From Gardnerella vaginalis (GTDB lineage: Bacteria; Actinomycetota; Actinomycetes; Actinomycetales; Bifidobacteriaceae), in contig NZ_JBETXJ010000002.1 in assembly GCF_040427915.1 (NCBI RefSeq), positions 682,001 through 746,000 of the forward strand: 64,000 bases of DNA. The letters run 5' to 3'. The translations under genes were made by a program, and so were the position numbers. A model generated the notes under the pieces. It saw nothing but the letters and a program-made list of their open reading frames with translations, searched no databases and was not told the origin of the DNA. Every line of letters starts with the position of its first letter. Position 1 is the first letter of the stretch. This document shows positions 27,247 to 37,198 of this stretch, in pieces.

Positions 27247-27276
27247 TTGCAAATAGTCGTCATATAGCGATATACT
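27247..27276 (+). promoter_or_regulatory. Probable rplM-rpsI promoter
   Basis: TTGCAA (27247-27252) and TATACT (27271-27276) are separated by 18 bp, about 150 bp before rplM, leaving a leader of roughly 145 nt. Confidence 0.5.
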
Positions 27277-27290
27277 TGCAGATTGTTGTG

Positions 27291-27350
27291 TTTCCCTAAG
27301 GGGTCCTTCAAAGCGCTTTTCCCACTCGCCATCGAGGACTTTCAGGGAGC
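27291..27350 (+). promoter_or_regulatory. Structured rplM leader, possible autoregulatory site
   Basis: The leader can fold with an outer TCCCT/AGGGA helix (27293-27297 with 27344-27348) and an inner GTCCT/AGGAC helix (27303-27307 with 27335-27339) enclosing an arm. Ribosomal-protein leaders often bind a protein product; this is a suggestion from position and fold only. Confidence 0.35.
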
Positions 27351-27428
27351 CCACGGATTATGAGCAGCATATCTCCTATAAACCAAGAAGATATAAAGCT
27401 CGAAACACAATAGAGAAAAGGTACGATT

Positions 27429-27878
27429 GTGAAGACTTTCACACCGAAACCAGCAGATTTAACTCATGACTGGTATATTATCGACGCCACTGATGTGGTG
27501 CTTGGTCGTTTGGCTTCCCAGGTAGCCATTTTGCTGCGTGGTAAGAATAAGCCAATATTTGCTCCTCATGCTGATTCTGGCAATCACGTCATTATCATTA
27601 ACGCAGATAAGATTGCTTTAACTGGCAATAAGTTGAGCAAGGAATTGTATTCTCACTCTGGTCGTCCAGGTGGACTTCGTCGCGACAGCTATGCTGAGCT
27701 TTTGGAGAAGAATCCAAAGCGCATCATCGTTTCCGCTGTGAGGGGAATGCTTCCAAAGAATCGTCTTGCTAAGGTTCAGCTTGATCGCCTTCGTGTGTTC
27801 ACTGGTGCTGAGCATCCTCATATTTCGCAAAAACCACAGGTCTTCGAGATCTCTCAGGTCTCTCAGCAAGCTAAGTGA
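27429..27878 (+). CDS. rplM: 50S ribosomal protein L13
   Basis: The 149-residue L13 begins at GTG 27429. Conserved blocks [28 protein letters not shown] and [13 protein letters not shown] are present. rpsI follows 20 bp downstream, the universal L13-S9 pair. Confidence 0.97.
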   Translation: MKTFTPKPADLTHDWYIIDATDVVLGRLASQVAILLRGKNKPIFAPHADSGNHVIIINADKIALTGNKLSKELYSHSGRPGGLRRDSYAELLEKNPKRIIVSAVRGMLPKNRLAKVQLDRLRVFTGAEHPHISQKPQVFEISQVSQQAK

Positions 27879-27898
27879 ATCGTAAGGAGAATATGATT

Positions 27899-28387
27899 AT
27901 GGTAGATAACAACAACTCCGCGGTTCTTGAGAATGAAGAAGAACTGACTAGCTATACAACTGAGACAAACGCTGGCGCAGGCACTGGTACTTCTGCCGTT
28001 GCTCCAGGCTATGGCACTGGTCGTCGTAAGGAAGCCGTTGCTCGCGTTCGTTTGATTCCAGGTACTGGCAAGTGGACTATTAATGGTCGCGCTCTTGAGG
28101 AATACTTCCCATCTCGCTTATTGCAGCGTGAAGTTAATTCCCCATTTGTGCTTTTGAAGCTTGAAGGTAAGTTCGACGTTGTCGTCTTGGTAGACGGTGG
28201 CGGCACCACTGGTCAGGCAGGTGCAATCCGTTTGGGTGTTGCTCGTGCTTTGAATGCTATTGACCGTGATGCAAACCGTGCTTCCTTGAAGAAGGCTGGC
28301 TTCTTGACTCGCGACGCTCGCGTTGTGGAGCGCAAGAAGGCTGGTTTGCACAAGGCACGTCGTGCACCTCAGTTCTCAAAGCGTTAA
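27899..28387 (+). CDS. rpsI: 30S ribosomal protein S9
   Basis: The 162-residue S9. ATG 27899 is chosen because AAGGAG at 27884-27889 is 9 bp upstream; ATG 27893 and GTG 27875 are alternatives in frame. An actinobacterial acidic N-terminal extension of about 45 residues precedes the core [18 protein letters not shown]. The C-terminus ends in the tRNA-contacting RRAPQFSKR. It is the last gene of its operon. Confidence 0.97.
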   Translation: MVDNNNSAVLENEEELTSYTTETNAGAGTGTSAVAPGYGTGRRKEAVARVRLIPGTGKWTINGRALEEYFPSRLLQREVNSPFVLLKLEGKFDVVVLVDGGGTTGQAGAIRLGVARALNAIDRDANRASLKKAGFLTRDARVVERKKAGLHKARRAPQFSKR

Positions 28388-28409
28388 GCTGCGAAGAATT
28401 TATATTTTC

Positions 28410-28442
28410 AATGGCTTCTGGCTTTTGCTGGAAGCCATTTTT
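28410..28442 (+). terminator. Terminator of rplM-rpsI
   Basis: AATGGCTTC (28410-28418) pairs with GAAGCCATT (28431-28439) and is followed by a T-run. Confidence 0.92.
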
Positions 28443-28641
28443 GTATCTAATGCGCTTGAATGTTCTAAATGTTATTAATCGTTTATAAGTAATCATTAAA
28501 TCTAACATTCTAGAAAATTTAGAGGATAATCGCACATAAATAGTCACAAATAATAACAAATAACGAACATTAGAGGATAAACCTCGCTCATAAATAGCGC
28601 AACTCGCTGCAAATCCAAAATAGTACAGTAAATCAAGTAGA

Positions 28642-28659
28642 TTGTGAACTGTATCACAT
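28642..28659 (+). promoter_or_regulatory. Rex-like operator upstream of adhE
   Basis: TTGTGAACTGTATCACAT matches the Rex palindrome TTGTGAA-N4-TTCACAA with two mismatches. The site lies 100 bp before the adhE start. Rex is the NADH/NAD+ responsive repressor and adhE is one of its commonest targets. The 28443-28758 interval otherwise holds a doubled TTAGAGGATAA (28519, 28570) and a nested inverted repeat at 28664-28710. Confidence 0.65.
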
Positions 28660-28758
28660 TGTTAGACATTTAAGATGTGTTTATAAAGAAGATTCTTCAT
28701 GTAAATGTCTGCATATGAAATGTAAATATAAAATATATGAATGATCGAGGAGGACCAA

Positions 28759-31464
28759 ATGGCGCAGGCGCAAGAAAAGGCGCAAGAAACAGTGCTTGAT
28801 GAAAAAGAGCAAGCAGCATTAGCAGCCAAACGAGAAGTAGATGAATTAGCTAAAAAAGCAAAGGTTGCTTTAGAAGAGTTTGAAAAATTAAATCAGGAGC
28901 AAGTAGACAGAATCGTAGCAAAAGCGTCTATTGCAGCGTTAAACAAGCATTTAGTCTTAGCAAAAATGGCTGTTGAAGAAACAGGTCGTGGATTAGTTGA
29001 AGATAAAGCCACAAAAAACATTTTTGCATGCGAACATATTACTCATTATCTTGCAGGTCAGCGCACAGTAGGAATTATTCGAGAAGATGACGTTCTTGGA
29101 ATCGATGAAATCGCTGAGCCAGTAGGCATAGTAGCAGGCGTGACTCCAGTTACAAACCCAACATCTACAGCCATTTTTAAGTCTCTTATAGCTCTTAAAA
29201 CTCGTTGCCCAATTATTTTTGGCTTCCATCCATTCGCTCAAAAATGCTCCGCAGAAGCTGCAAGAATTGTGCGCGATGCAGCGATAGAAGCAGGAGCGCC
29301 AGAAAATTGCATTCAGTGGATTGAACATCCATCAATCGAAGCAACTGGAGCTTTAATGAAGCATACAGATGTTGCAACAATTCTTGCAACAGGCGGTCCT
29401 GGAATGGTTAAGGCTGCTTATTCTTCGGGAAAGCCAGCATTAGGTGTGGGTGCAGGAAACGCTCCAGCATATGTTGATGCGGATGTAGATGTTGTGCGAG
29501 CTGCAAACGATTTAGTGCTTTCAAAGCATTTCGATTACGGTATGATTTGCGCAACCGAGCAGGCGATTATTGCGCATAAAGACGTGTATGAGCCATTGTT
29601 AAAGGAATTGAAGCGCAGAAAAGCATATTTCGTTAATGCTGATGAAAAAGCGAAACTCGAACAGTATATGTTTGGTTGCACTTCGTATTCAGGTCAAACT
29701 CCTAAGCTTAATTCAGTTGTTCCAGGAAAATCTCCTCAATATATTGCTCATGAAGCTGGGTTTGAGGTTCCTGAGGATGCTGTGATTTTGATTGCAGAGT
29801 GCAAGGAAGTTGGCGAAATGGAGCCTCTAACAATGGAGAAGTTGGCTCCTGTTCACGCTTTGCTTCGCGCGGAAAATAAGGAACAAGGCTTTGAGATGTG
29901 CGAGAAAATGCTTGTGCACGGAGCTGGTCACACTGCTGTGATTCATACCAACAATCAGCAGCTTGCTCGCGAATATGGTAGCCGCATGCATGCTTGCCGA
30001 ATCATTTGGAACTCTCCAGGATCCTTGGGTGGTGTTGGCGATATCTACAATGCAATCGCGCCTTCTCTCACTTTGGGCTGTGGTTCTTATGGTGGAAACT
30101 CTGTTTCTGGAAACGTTCAAGCAGTAAATCTTATTAATATAAAGCGCATAGCGCGAAGGAATAACAATATGCAATGGTTCAAGATTCCGGCCAAAACGTA
30201 TTTTGAGCCGAATGCTGTTCGCTATTTGCGAGATATGTATGGCATTGAGCGCGCAGTTATTGTGTGCGATAAAGTGATGGAACAGCTTGGAATTATAGAC
30301 AAGGTGATTGATCAGCTTCGCGCTAGAGATAACCGCGTAACGTTTAGGATTATTGACTACGTTGAGCCAGAGCCAAGCGTTGAGACTGTTGAGCGCGGCG
30401 CGGAAATGATGCGCGAAGAGTTCCAGCCAGACACGATTATTGCTGTTGGCGGTGGATCTCCTATGGATGCTGCAAAGATTATGTGGCTCCTTTACGAGCA
30501 TCCAGAAATTTCCTTCGCAGATTTGCGAGAAAAGTTCTTCGATATTCGTAAGCGCGCGTTTAAGATTCCGCCTCTTGGTGAAAAGGCTTGCTTGATTTGT
30601 GTGCCAACGTCTTCTGGAACTGGATCGGAAGTTACTCCGTTTGCAGTTATTACAGACCATAAGACTGGCTACAAGTACCCGATTACGGACTATGCGATTA
30701 CGCCTTCGGTTGCAATCGTGGATCCAGTTTTGGCGCGCACACAGCCTCGTCGTTTGGCTTGCGATTCTGGTTTTGACGCTTTGACGCACTCTATGGAAGC
30801 TTTTGCTTCTGTTTATGCTAACGACTTTACGGACGCAATGGCATTGCATGCAGCAAAGTTGATTTGGGATAATCTTAACGATTCTGTGAATTCCAATGAT
30901 TCCGAGCGCAAGATTCAAGCCCAAGAAAAGATGCATAACGCTGCTACTATGGCTGGAATGGCGTTTGGTTCGGCGTTCCTTGGAATGTGCCACGCAATGG
31001 CGCATACAATCGGCGCTTTGTGCCATGTTGCACACGGCCACACAAATGCAATTTTGCTTCCATACGTGATTCGCTACAATGGTCAAATTCCACAAGAGCC
31101 TACAAGCTGGCCAAAGTACAATCGCTACATCGCTCCAGAGCGCTACCAGCAGATTGCAAAGAATCTTGGCGTAGATCCTGGTAAAACTCCTCAAGAGGGC
31201 GTTGAGAATTTGGCGCGTGCTGTTGAAAATTATCGAGATAATCTTCTTAGTATGGATGCTTCGTTTAAGGCGTGCGGCGTGGATGAAGAATACTATTGGT
31301 CTTTGTTGGATCAGATTGGTATGCGTGCTTACGAAGATCAGTGCGCTCCTGCAAATCCGCGTATTCCTCAAATCGAAGATATGAAGGATATTGCGATTGC
31401 AGCGTATTATGGTGTTTCCCAAGAAGAAGGACATCGTATGCGTTTAGAGCGCGAATCTAAGTAG
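28759..31464 (+). CDS. adhE: Bifunctional acetaldehyde-CoA/alcohol dehydrogenase
   Basis: Converts acetyl-CoA to ethanol with two NADH, the main redox sink in bifidobacterial fermentation. ATG 28759 is preferred because GAGGAGG at 28747-28753 lies 5 bp upstream; the in-frame ATG at 28741 precedes that site. The 901-residue protein has an aldehyde dehydrogenase half with catalytic Cys in FDYGMICATEQ and an iron-type alcohol dehydrogenase half with GGGSPMDAAK, SSGTGSEVTPF, DSGFDALTHSMEAF and GMCHAMAHTIGALCHVAHGH, whose His/Asp residues bind iron. AdhE proteins form filaments (spirosomes). Not apparently in an operon. Confidence 0.97.
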   Translation: MAQAQEKAQETVLDEKEQAALAAKREVDELAKKAKVALEEFEKLNQEQVDRIVAKASIAALNKHLVLAKMAVEETGRGLVEDKATKNIFACEHITHYLAGQRTVGIIREDDVLGIDEIAEPVGIVAGVTPVTNPTSTAIFKSLIALKTRCPIIFGFHPFAQKCSAEAARIVRDAAIEAGAPENCIQWIEHPSIEATGALMKHTDVATILATGGPGMVKAAYSSGKPALGVGAGNAPAYVDADVDVVRAANDLVLSKHFDYGMICATEQAIIAHKDVYEPLLKELKRRKAYFVNADEKAKLEQYMFGCTSYSGQTPKLNSVVPGKSPQYIAHEAGFEVPEDAVILIAECKEVGEMEPLTMEKLAPVHALLRAENKEQGFEMCEKMLVHGAGHTAVIHTNNQQLAREYGSRMHACRIIWNSPGSLGGVGDIYNAIAPSLTLGCGSYGGNSVSGNVQAVNLINIKRIARRNNNMQWFKIPAKTYFEPNAVRYLRDMYGIERAVIVCDKVMEQLGIIDKVIDQLRARDNRVTFRIIDYVEPEPSVETVERGAEMMREEFQPDTIIAVGGGSPMDAAKIMWLLYEHPEISFADLREKFFDIRKRAFKIPPLGEKACLICVPTSSGTGSEVTPFAVITDHKTGYKYPITDYAITPSVAIVDPVLARTQPRRLACDSGFDALTHSMEAFASVYANDFTDAMALHAAKLIWDNLNDSVNSNDSERKIQAQEKMHNAATMAGMAFGSAFLGMCHAMAHTIGALCHVAHGHTNAILLPYVIRYNGQIPQEPTSWPKYNRYIAPERYQQIAKNLGVDPGKTPQEGVENLARAVENYRDNLLSMDASFKACGVDEEYYWSLLDQIGMRAYEDQCAPANPRIPQIEDMKDIAIAAYYGVSQEEGHRMRLERESK

Positions 31465-31560
31465 AATCTAAGTAATTTTAGATCACGAATATAAGTAATT
31501 ATTGAATGATTATCTAAGTGATTCTCGAATGATTATTTAGATGATTATTGAGTGATTTAT
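31453..31560 (+). repeat. Tandem and imperfect repeats after adhE
   Basis: GAATCTAAGTA is duplicated in tandem (31453-31463, 31464-31474) across the adhE stop, and about 2.5 copies of a 23-bp unit starting GAATGATTAT follow (31504, 31527, 31550). The copies are imperfect; nothing coding is seen. Confidence 0.5.
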
Positions 31561-31575
31561 TGTATATTTAGTTGC

Positions 31576-31616
31576 AAATGGCAGAGGCTGCACTAGCTGT
31601 AGTTTCTGCCATTTTT
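31576..31616 (+). terminator. adhE terminator
   Basis: AAATGGCAGA (31576-31585) pairs with TCTGCCATTT (31605-31614), followed by T residues. Between here and rpsJ (31617-31863) only the promoter below is visible. Confidence 0.88.
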
Positions 31617-31630
31617 CGTTGGAAAATAGC

Positions 31631-31674
31631 CGACACGCCCGATTTTTGTTAATCCAAGGTTGATGGTTTAATTA
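31631..31674 (+). promoter_or_regulatory. S10 operon promoter with CGACACGCC motif
   Basis: CGACACGCC (31631-31639) is followed 6 bp later by TTGTTA (31646-31651), 17 bp and TAATTA (31669-31674). The leader before rpsJ would be about 180 nt. Confidence 0.6.
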
Positions 31675-31863
31675 CTTAGTTGCCTGTTTTTAAGGCTCGC
31701 ATATTGTAATTCAAAAAAGCGAGCGCAGAAACAGAAATCGCAATTTTTGTTGATTTTTGTAGGCTGCGCACTGATGTGGAATGACCTTTAGTGTCTATTC
31801 TCCCGGTGCCCTTTGATACAGGTTGGTAAACAGTAAACGAATCGCTAGAAAGGGCGGACGGCA

Positions 31864-32172
31864 ATGGCGGGACAGAAAATCCGCATCAGGCTTAAGTCCT
31901 ATGACCATGAGGTCATCGACCAATCGGCGAAGAAAATCGTCGAGACGGTGACGAACGCGGGCGCCACAGTAGTGGGTCCGGTTCCTCTGCCGACCGAGAA
32001 GAACGTGTTTGTTGTTATCCGTTCTCCTCACAAATATAAGGATTCTCGCGAGCATTTCGAGATGCGCACTCATAAGCGCCTCATTGACATCGTTGATCCA
32101 ACGCCAAAGGCTGTGGATTCTTTGATGCACATTGACCTGCCTGCGGATGTAAATATCGAGATTAAGCTGTAG
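31864..32172 (+). CDS. rpsJ: 30S ribosomal protein S10
   Basis: A 102-residue S10 (also NusE) that starts [27 protein letters not shown] and ends NIEIKL. GAAAGGG lies upstream of ATG 31864. It is the first gene of the S10 operon; the spacing to rplC is 15 bp. Confidence 0.98.
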   Translation: MAGQKIRIRLKSYDHEVIDQSAKKIVETVTNAGATVVGPVPLPTEKNVFVVIRSPHKYKDSREHFEMRTHKRLIDIVDPTPKAVDSLMHIDLPADVNIEIKL

Positions 32173-32187
32173 GAAGGGGGGTAAATA

Positions 32188-32838
32188 ATGTCGCAAAATA
32201 AGAATCGCACTGCTTTGCTCGGCCGTAAGCTGGGCATGAGCCAGGTTTGGGATGAGAACGGCCTTTTTGTCCCCGTAACTCTGGTTGAGGTTGCTACTAA
32301 CGTAGTTACCGCTGTTAAGACCGAAGAAACTGACGGTTATTGCGCCGTACAGCTCGGTTATGGCCAGATTGATCCTACCAAGGTTACCAAGCCATTGGCT
32401 GGTCACTTTGCAAAGGCTGGCGTGACTCCTCGTCGTCACCTCGCTGAGGTGCGCACTGAAAATGCAGCAGATTACAAGCCAGGTCAGGAATTGACCGCTG
32501 AAGTATTTGCTGAAGGTGCCGAAGTCGACGTAACGGGTACTACAAAGGGTAAAGGCTTTGCTGGCACAATCAAGCGTTGGGGCTTCAAGTCTTACCGTCG
32601 TACTCACGGCTCGCACAAGAATGAACGTCGTCCAGGTTCTGTGGGCGCATGTGCAACTCCAAGCCGCATTTTGAAGGGCAAGCGTATGGCTGGTCGCATG
32701 GGTCATGTGACTTCTACTGCGCTCAACCTCACAATCGTTTCTTCGGATGTTGAGAACGGTATTTTAGCTATTAAGGGTGCTATTCCAGGACCTAAGGGTG
32801 CTATCGTTCTCGTCCGTTCGGCAGTGAAGGGAGCCTGA
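32188..32838 (+). CDS. rplC: 50S ribosomal protein L3
   Basis: A 216-residue L3. Typical blocks are [35 protein letters not shown] and the extended loop [28 protein letters not shown] precedes the ATG. Confidence 0.98.
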   Translation: MSQNKNRTALLGRKLGMSQVWDENGLFVPVTLVEVATNVVTAVKTEETDGYCAVQLGYGQIDPTKVTKPLAGHFAKAGVTPRRHLAEVRTENAADYKPGQELTAEVFAEGAEVDVTGTTKGKGFAGTIKRWGFKSYRRTHGSHKNERRPGSVGACATPSRILKGKRMAGRMGHVTSTALNLTIVSSDVENGILAIKGAIPGPKGAIVLVRSAVKGA

Positions 32839-32843
32839 TTTAA

Positions 32844-33509
32844 ATGGCAAACGTAACTCTGAACGTAACTGACACCAAGGGCAATGCAAACGGAACTGTT
32901 GAAGCTCCTGCTGAGATTTTCGGCATCTCCAACGAAGACGTTTTGGCTCACGGTCCATTGGTTCATCAGGTCGTTATTGCTCAGCTTGCTGCTGCTCGAC
33001 AGGGTACTCACGCGGTTAAGAATCGCGCTAATGTATCTGGCGGCGGTAAGAAGCCATGGAAGCAGAAGGGCACTGGTCGTGCTCGTCAAGGCTCCATTCG
33101 TGCTCCACAGTGGGTACATGGTGGCGTTGTACATGGTCCAGTTCCTCGCAAGTACGATCAGCGTACTCCAAAGAAGATGAAGGCAGCTGCTCTTCGTTAT
33201 GCTCTTTCGGATCGTGCAAATGCTGGTCGCATTGCAGTTGTGGACTTTGGTATTAAGGATGTTCCATCCACCAAAGCAGCAGTTGCAGCACTTACACCAG
33301 TAACTAAGGATCAGTTCACCACTGTTGTTCTCTCTCGTGAAAACATCAATGAGTGGATGTCTGTTCGTAACATTCCAACGGTGCATGTGATCTTCGCTGA
33401 TCAGCTCAACACCTACGATGTCATCACCGCTCAGTACGTAGTCTTCTCCAAGGAAGGTTTCGAAGCCTTCGTTGCAGCTAAGACCGAGCCTGAAGTTAAG
33501 GAGGCCTGA
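32844..33509 (+). CDS. rplD: 50S ribosomal protein L4
   Basis: A 221-residue L4, starting 5 bp after rplC. The loop GKKPWKQKGTGRARQGSIRAP, which lines the exit tunnel, is intact. In E. coli L4 represses the S10 operon; the same control here is not shown. Confidence 0.98.
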   Translation: MANVTLNVTDTKGNANGTVEAPAEIFGISNEDVLAHGPLVHQVVIAQLAAARQGTHAVKNRANVSGGGKKPWKQKGTGRARQGSIRAPQWVHGGVVHGPVPRKYDQRTPKKMKAAALRYALSDRANAGRIAVVDFGIKDVPSTKAAVAALTPVTKDQFTTVVLSRENINEWMSVRNIPTVHVIFADQLNTYDVITAQYVVFSKEGFEAFVAAKTEPEVKEA

Positions 33510-33514
33510 TTTAA

Positions 33515-33811
33515 ATGGTCGCAGTCCATAACCCAGCACATGACATCATTTTAAAGCCAGTTGTTTCTGAAAAAAGCTATGCAGCTTCCGATCGTGGTCA
33601 GTACACCTTCGTTGTAGCTCCAAATGCTAACAAGGTTCAGATCAAGCAGGCTATCGAAGAAATCTTCAAAGTCAAGGTAACGAATGTTAACACCTTGAAT
33701 CGCGCTGGCAAGCTTAAGCGCTCTCGCACCGGCTTCGGTCGTCGTGTGAATCAGAAGCGTGCTATTGTCACCGTGGCACAAGGTCAGACAATCGATATCT
33801 TTGGTAACTGA
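33515..33811 (+). CDS. rplW: 50S ribosomal protein L23
   Basis: A 98-residue L23 with [14 protein letters not shown] and [17 protein letters not shown]. It forms part of the tunnel-exit docking site for trigger factor and SRP. Starts 5 bp after rplD. Confidence 0.97.
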   Translation: MVAVHNPAHDIILKPVVSEKSYAASDRGQYTFVVAPNANKVQIKQAIEEIFKVKVTNVNTLNRAGKLKRSRTGFGRRVNQKRAIVTVAQGQTIDIFGN

Positions 33812-33845
33812 AGGCTAGCCGAGAAAAGTAAAGGAATACTACATT

Positions 33846-34676
33846 ATGGCTATCCGCGTTTATAAGCCTACGACTGCAGGACGTCGTAACGCATCCGTTT
33901 CGGACTTCTCCGAGATTACGCGTTCCACTCCTGAAAAGTCGTTGGTACGCAAACTCAGCAAAACTGGCGGTCGTAACTCTTACGGTCGCATGACTTCCCG
34001 CCATCGCGGCGGCGGACACAAGCGTCAGTATCGTCTCATCGATTTTAAGCGTTGGGACAAGGATGGCGTGCCAGCAAAGGTTGCTCATATTGAGTATGAC
34101 CCTAATCGTTCCGCTCGCATCGCATTGTTGCATTATGCAGATGGTGAGAAGCGCTACATTATCGCTCCTGAAGGCATTTCCCAGGGAGATGTTATTGAGA
34201 CTGGCGCCCAGGCTGATATTAAGCCAGGCAACAACTTGCCTCTTAAGAACATCCCAACTGGTACCGTGGTGCACGCAATCGAGCTTCGTCCACTTGGTGG
34301 CGCAAAGATTGCACGCTCCGCAGGTGCTGCCGTTCAGCTCGTAGCTAAGGATGGCGCTTACGCTCAGTTGCGTATGCCATCTGGCGAAATTCGTAACGTG
34401 GACGCTCGTTGCCGCGCTACAATCGGCGAGGTTGGTAACTCCGACCACGCTAACATCGAGCTTGGTAAGGCAGGTCGTGCTCGTTGGCTTGGTCGCAGGC
34501 CAATCACCCGAGGCGAATCTATGAACCCTGTTGATCACCCTCATGGTGGTCGTACCCGTGGTGGTAAACCACCTGTTTCTCCATGGGGCAAGGGCGAGGT
34601 TCGTACCCGCCGTCCGAAGAAGGCTTCGAACAAGATGATTGTTCGTCGTCGTCCGAATGGTAAGAACCGCAAGTAA
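33846..34676 (+). CDS. rplB: 50S ribosomal protein L2
   Basis: A 276-residue L2. Conserved are [34 protein letters not shown] and the peptidyl-transferase-proximal [14 protein letters not shown] with its His. The C-terminal basic tail [10 protein letters not shown] is complete. Confidence 0.98.
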   Translation: MAIRVYKPTTAGRRNASVSDFSEITRSTPEKSLVRKLSKTGGRNSYGRMTSRHRGGGHKRQYRLIDFKRWDKDGVPAKVAHIEYDPNRSARIALLHYADGEKRYIIAPEGISQGDVIETGAQADIKPGNNLPLKNIPTGTVVHAIELRPLGGAKIARSAGAAVQLVAKDGAYAQLRMPSGEIRNVDARCRATIGEVGNSDHANIELGKAGRARWLGRRPITRGESMNPVDHPHGGRTRGGKPPVSPWGKGEVRTRRPKKASNKMIVRRRPNGKNRK

Positions 34677-34691
34677 GGGAGTGTCGAACAG

Positions 34692-34970
34692 ATGACTCGT
34701 AGCATCAAGAAGGGCCCTTTCGTCGACGCCCACTTACAGAAGAAAGTCGACGAACAAAACGACAAGGGCACGCATAACGTCATCAAGACGTGGTCGCGTC
34801 GTTCGATGATCACTCCTGATTTCATTGGACACACCTTTGCCGTACACGATGGCCGCAAGCATGTGCCGGTATTCGTTACCGAAGCAATGGTTGGTCATAA
34901 GCTCGGTGAATTCGCCCCAACCAAGACCTTCAAGGGTCATGTGAAGGACGACAAGAAAGCACGCCGCTAA
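34692..34970 (+). CDS. rpsS: 30S ribosomal protein S19
   Basis: A 92-residue S19, beginning [18 protein letters not shown] and containing [21 protein letters not shown]. It binds 16S rRNA in the head with S13. Confidence 0.98.
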   Translation: MTRSIKKGPFVDAHLQKKVDEQNDKGTHNVIKTWSRRSMITPDFIGHTFAVHDGRKHVPVFVTEAMVGHKLGEFAPTKTFKGHVKDDKKARR

Positions 34971-34986
34971 AGGAGAGTTAGGACAC

Positions 34987-35346
34987 ATGGAAGCTAAAGC
35001 AATCGCTCGTCACGTACGTGTGACGCCGCGCAAGGCTCGCCGCATGGTCGACCTCATCCGAGGCAAGCGTGCAAGCGAAGCTATTACCATTTTGAAGTTT
35101 GCTCCTCAGGACGCATCTTTACCAGTGCGTAAGGTTCTTGAAAGCGCGATCGCTAACGCTCGCGTTAAGGCTGAAAAGGCTGGAGAACCATTCCGTGAGC
35201 AAGACTTGGTCATCAAGGAAACCTATGTGGATGAGGGTGTAACGCTTAAGCGTTTCCGCGCTCGTGCACAGGGTCGCGCTGCGCGCATTAACAAGCGCAC
35301 AAGCCATATCACTGTTATCGTCTCGCTTAAGGAAGGGGATCGCTAA
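34987..35346 (+). CDS. rplV: 50S ribosomal protein L22
   Basis: A 119-residue L22 with [20 protein letters not shown] and the beta-hairpin loop region [16 protein letters not shown] that reaches the tunnel wall, a site of macrolide-resistance mutations in other bacteria. AAAGGAGAG precedes ATG. Confidence 0.98.
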   Translation: MEAKAIARHVRVTPRKARRMVDLIRGKRASEAITILKFAPQDASLPVRKVLESAIANARVKAEKAGEPFREQDLVIKETYVDEGVTLKRFRARAQGRAARINKRTSHITVIVSLKEGDR

Positions 35347-35348
35347 AG

Positions 35349-36164
35349 ATGGGTCAGAAGATCAATCCTTTCGGCTATCGCCTGGGCATTACCGAGAATC
35401 ATCGCTCTAGGTGGTTCTCTGATTCTACTAAAGCCGGCGAGCGTTACCGTGACTTCGTCCTTGAGGATGACAAGATTCGCAAGGAAATGAGCCATGACCT
35501 CGAACGTGCAGGCGTGTCCCGCATCGTTATCGAGCGTACTCGTGACCGCGTTCGTGTTGATATTCACACCGCTCGTCCAGGTATTATTATCGGTCGTCGT
35601 GGCGCAGAAGCCGAGCGTGTTCGTGCAAAGCTTGAGAAGCTCACTGGTAAGCAAGTACAGCTCAACATTTTCGAAGTGAAGAACGCTGCACTTGACGCTC
35701 AATTGGTTGCTCAGGGAATTGCGGAACAGTTAACCAACCGCGTTACATTCCGTCGCGCTATGCGTAAGGCACAGCAGGATGCAATGCGCGCAGGTGCAAA
35801 GGGTATCCGTATTAAGCTCTCCGGTCGCCTTGGTGGCGCCGAAATGAGCCGTTCTGAGTTCTATCGTGAGGGTCGCGTTCCACTGCAGACCCTGCGTGCC
35901 CTTATTGATTACGGCTTCTTTGAAGCTAAGACTACCTACGGCCGTATCGGTGTAAAGGTATGGATTTACAAGGGTGATATGACCGAGCGTGAGTTCGAAG
36001 AGCAGCAGGCCCAGCAGGGTAAGCGTGAGGGTCGTCGTGGCGATCGTCGTCCACGTCGTGGCGCACGCTCTGCTAACCAGCAGAAGGCTGCCGAAGCACA
36101 GGCTGAAAAGCCAGCTGAAGCTGCAGCTGCTGAAGCTCCTGCCGCAACGGAAACGAAGGAGTGA
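35349..36164 (+). CDS. rpsC: 30S ribosomal protein S3
   Basis: A 271-residue S3 with the KH domain core [20 protein letters not shown] and the mRNA-entry helicase residues in the C-terminal half. The Ala/Glu/Lys-rich tail after residue 220 is an actinobacterial extension. The stop lies 4 bp before the rplP ATG, so the rplP ribosome site AAGGAG is inside the S3 reading frame. Confidence 0.98.
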   Translation: MGQKINPFGYRLGITENHRSRWFSDSTKAGERYRDFVLEDDKIRKEMSHDLERAGVSRIVIERTRDRVRVDIHTARPGIIIGRRGAEAERVRAKLEKLTGKQVQLNIFEVKNAALDAQLVAQGIAEQLTNRVTFRRAMRKAQQDAMRAGAKGIRIKLSGRLGGAEMSRSEFYREGRVPLQTLRALIDYGFFEAKTTYGRIGVKVWIYKGDMTEREFEEQQAQQGKREGRRGDRRPRRGARSANQQKAAEAQAEKPAEAAAAEAPAATETKE

Positions 36165-36168
36165 GCAG

Positions 36169-36588
36169 ATGCTTATCCCAAAAAGGACTAAATATCGCAA
36201 GCAGCACCGTCCTACCCGTAGCGGCATGTCTAAGGGTGGAACCGCTATCGCTTTCGGCGATTTCGGTATTCAGGCGCTGGCTCCGGCGTACATCACTAAC
36301 CGTCAGATCGAGGCAGCCCGTATCGCAATGACCCGCTATATTAAGCGTGGTGGTCGCGTGTGGATTACGGTTTTCCCTGATCGTCCATTAACCAAGCACC
36401 CGCTTGGTGCACGAATGGGTTCCGGTAAAGGCGCTCCAGAATTCTGGATTGCTAACATCCATCCAGGTCGTGTAATGTTCGAGATCGGTGGTGTTTCTGA
36501 GGACGTCGCTCGCGAGGCTTTGCGCCGCGCTATCGACAAGCTCCCAATGAAATGCCGTGTTATTGCGCGTGAAGGCGGTGACATCTGA
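36169..36588 (+). CDS. rplP: 50S ribosomal protein L16
   Basis: A 139-residue L16. ATG 36169 is chosen since the product then begins [18 protein letters not shown], the family N-terminus, and AAGGAG lies 7 bp upstream. [22 protein letters not shown] is intact. The stop overlaps rpmC. Confidence 0.98.
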   Translation: MLIPKRTKYRKQHRPTRSGMSKGGTAIAFGDFGIQALAPAYITNRQIEAARIAMTRYIKRGGRVWITVFPDRPLTKHPLGARMGSGKGAPEFWIANIHPGRVMFEIGGVSEDVAREALRRAIDKLPMKCRVIAREGGDI

Positions 36589-36839
36589 TGCCAGTCGGAA
36601 CTGCAGACTACACCATCAAGAATTTAAACGAGAAGACTAATGCTGAAATCGAAGGCTTCTTAAAGAAGTCTAAGGAAGAGCTTTTTAACTTGCGCTTCCA
36701 GGCAGCAACTGGTCAACTCGAAAACAGCGCTCGCCTCAAGGCGGTCAAGCACGACATAGCCAGGATGTATACTATCCTGCGTGAGCGTGAACTCGGCATC
36801 AGCCAAGAGCCTGGCGCCACTGAGGTCAAGGAGAAGTAA
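36588..36839 (+). CDS. rpmC: 50S ribosomal protein L29
   Basis: An 83-residue L29, ATG sharing its A with the rplP stop (TGATG), so translational coupling is likely. The core is [21 protein letters not shown] and the C-terminus is slightly extended. Confidence 0.97.
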   Translation: MPVGTADYTIKNLNEKTNAEIEGFLKKSKEELFNLRFQAATGQLENSARLKAVKHDIARMYTILRERELGISQEPGATEVKEK

Positions 36840-36841
36840 GC

Positions 36842-37108
36842 ATGGCTGAGAACCAAGAGCGCAACTTCCGCAAGGTTCGTCGCGGCTACGTCGTGTCCGA
36901 GGCCATGGACAAGACAATTGCCGTGGAGCTGGAGCAGCGTTCGACACACCCACTTTACGGTAAAGTCGTCCGCTCCACACGCAAGGTCAAGGCACATGAT
37001 GAGCACAATGAGGCGCATATTGGCGATCTCGTGAGTATCATGGAAACTCGGCCTTTGAGCAAGACCAAGCGTTGGCGTCTCGACTCGATTATCGAGCGCG
37101 CCAAGTAA
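36842..37108 (+). CDS. rpsQ: 30S ribosomal protein S17
   Basis: An 88-residue S17 with [39 protein letters not shown] and [15 protein letters not shown]. It ends the S10 part of the cluster; a 90-bp gap with a strong hairpin follows. Confidence 0.98.
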   Translation: MAENQERNFRKVRRGYVVSEAMDKTIAVELEQRSTHPLYGKVVRSTRKVKAHDEHNEAHIGDLVSIMETRPLSKTKRWRLDSIIERAK

Positions 37109-37123
37109 ACAAGTTCAGCAAGG

Positions 37124-37174
37124 CTCCGCGCTTCACCTGTGCCTGTTGTTTAGTAGGTACGGGTGAGCGGGGAG
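37124..37174 (+). other. Long hairpin at the S10/spc operon boundary
   Basis: The segment folds on itself almost completely: CTCC...CGCT-CACC pairs with GGTGAGCG...GGAG around an inner GTGCCT/AGGTAC helix. No T-run follows, so it is more likely an attenuator, a processing site or a protein-binding site than a terminator. Confidence 0.6.
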
Positions 37175-37198
37175 AACCAGCTCGACTAAGGAGAATCA

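Noticed and set aside
27139..27354. Minus-strand open frame of 71 codons in the rplM leader
   Set aside because: It lies over the malQ 3' end, a promoter and a structured leader; no ribosome site. The RNA explanation is better.
29827..31434. Minus-strand open frame of 535 codons opposite adhE
   Set aside because: It is a shadow of conserved adhE codons, with no recognisable domain and no ribosome site.
33768..34733. Minus-strand open frame of 321 codons opposite rplB
   Set aside because: Antisense to a fully conserved L2 gene; composition is an artefact of L2 codon use.
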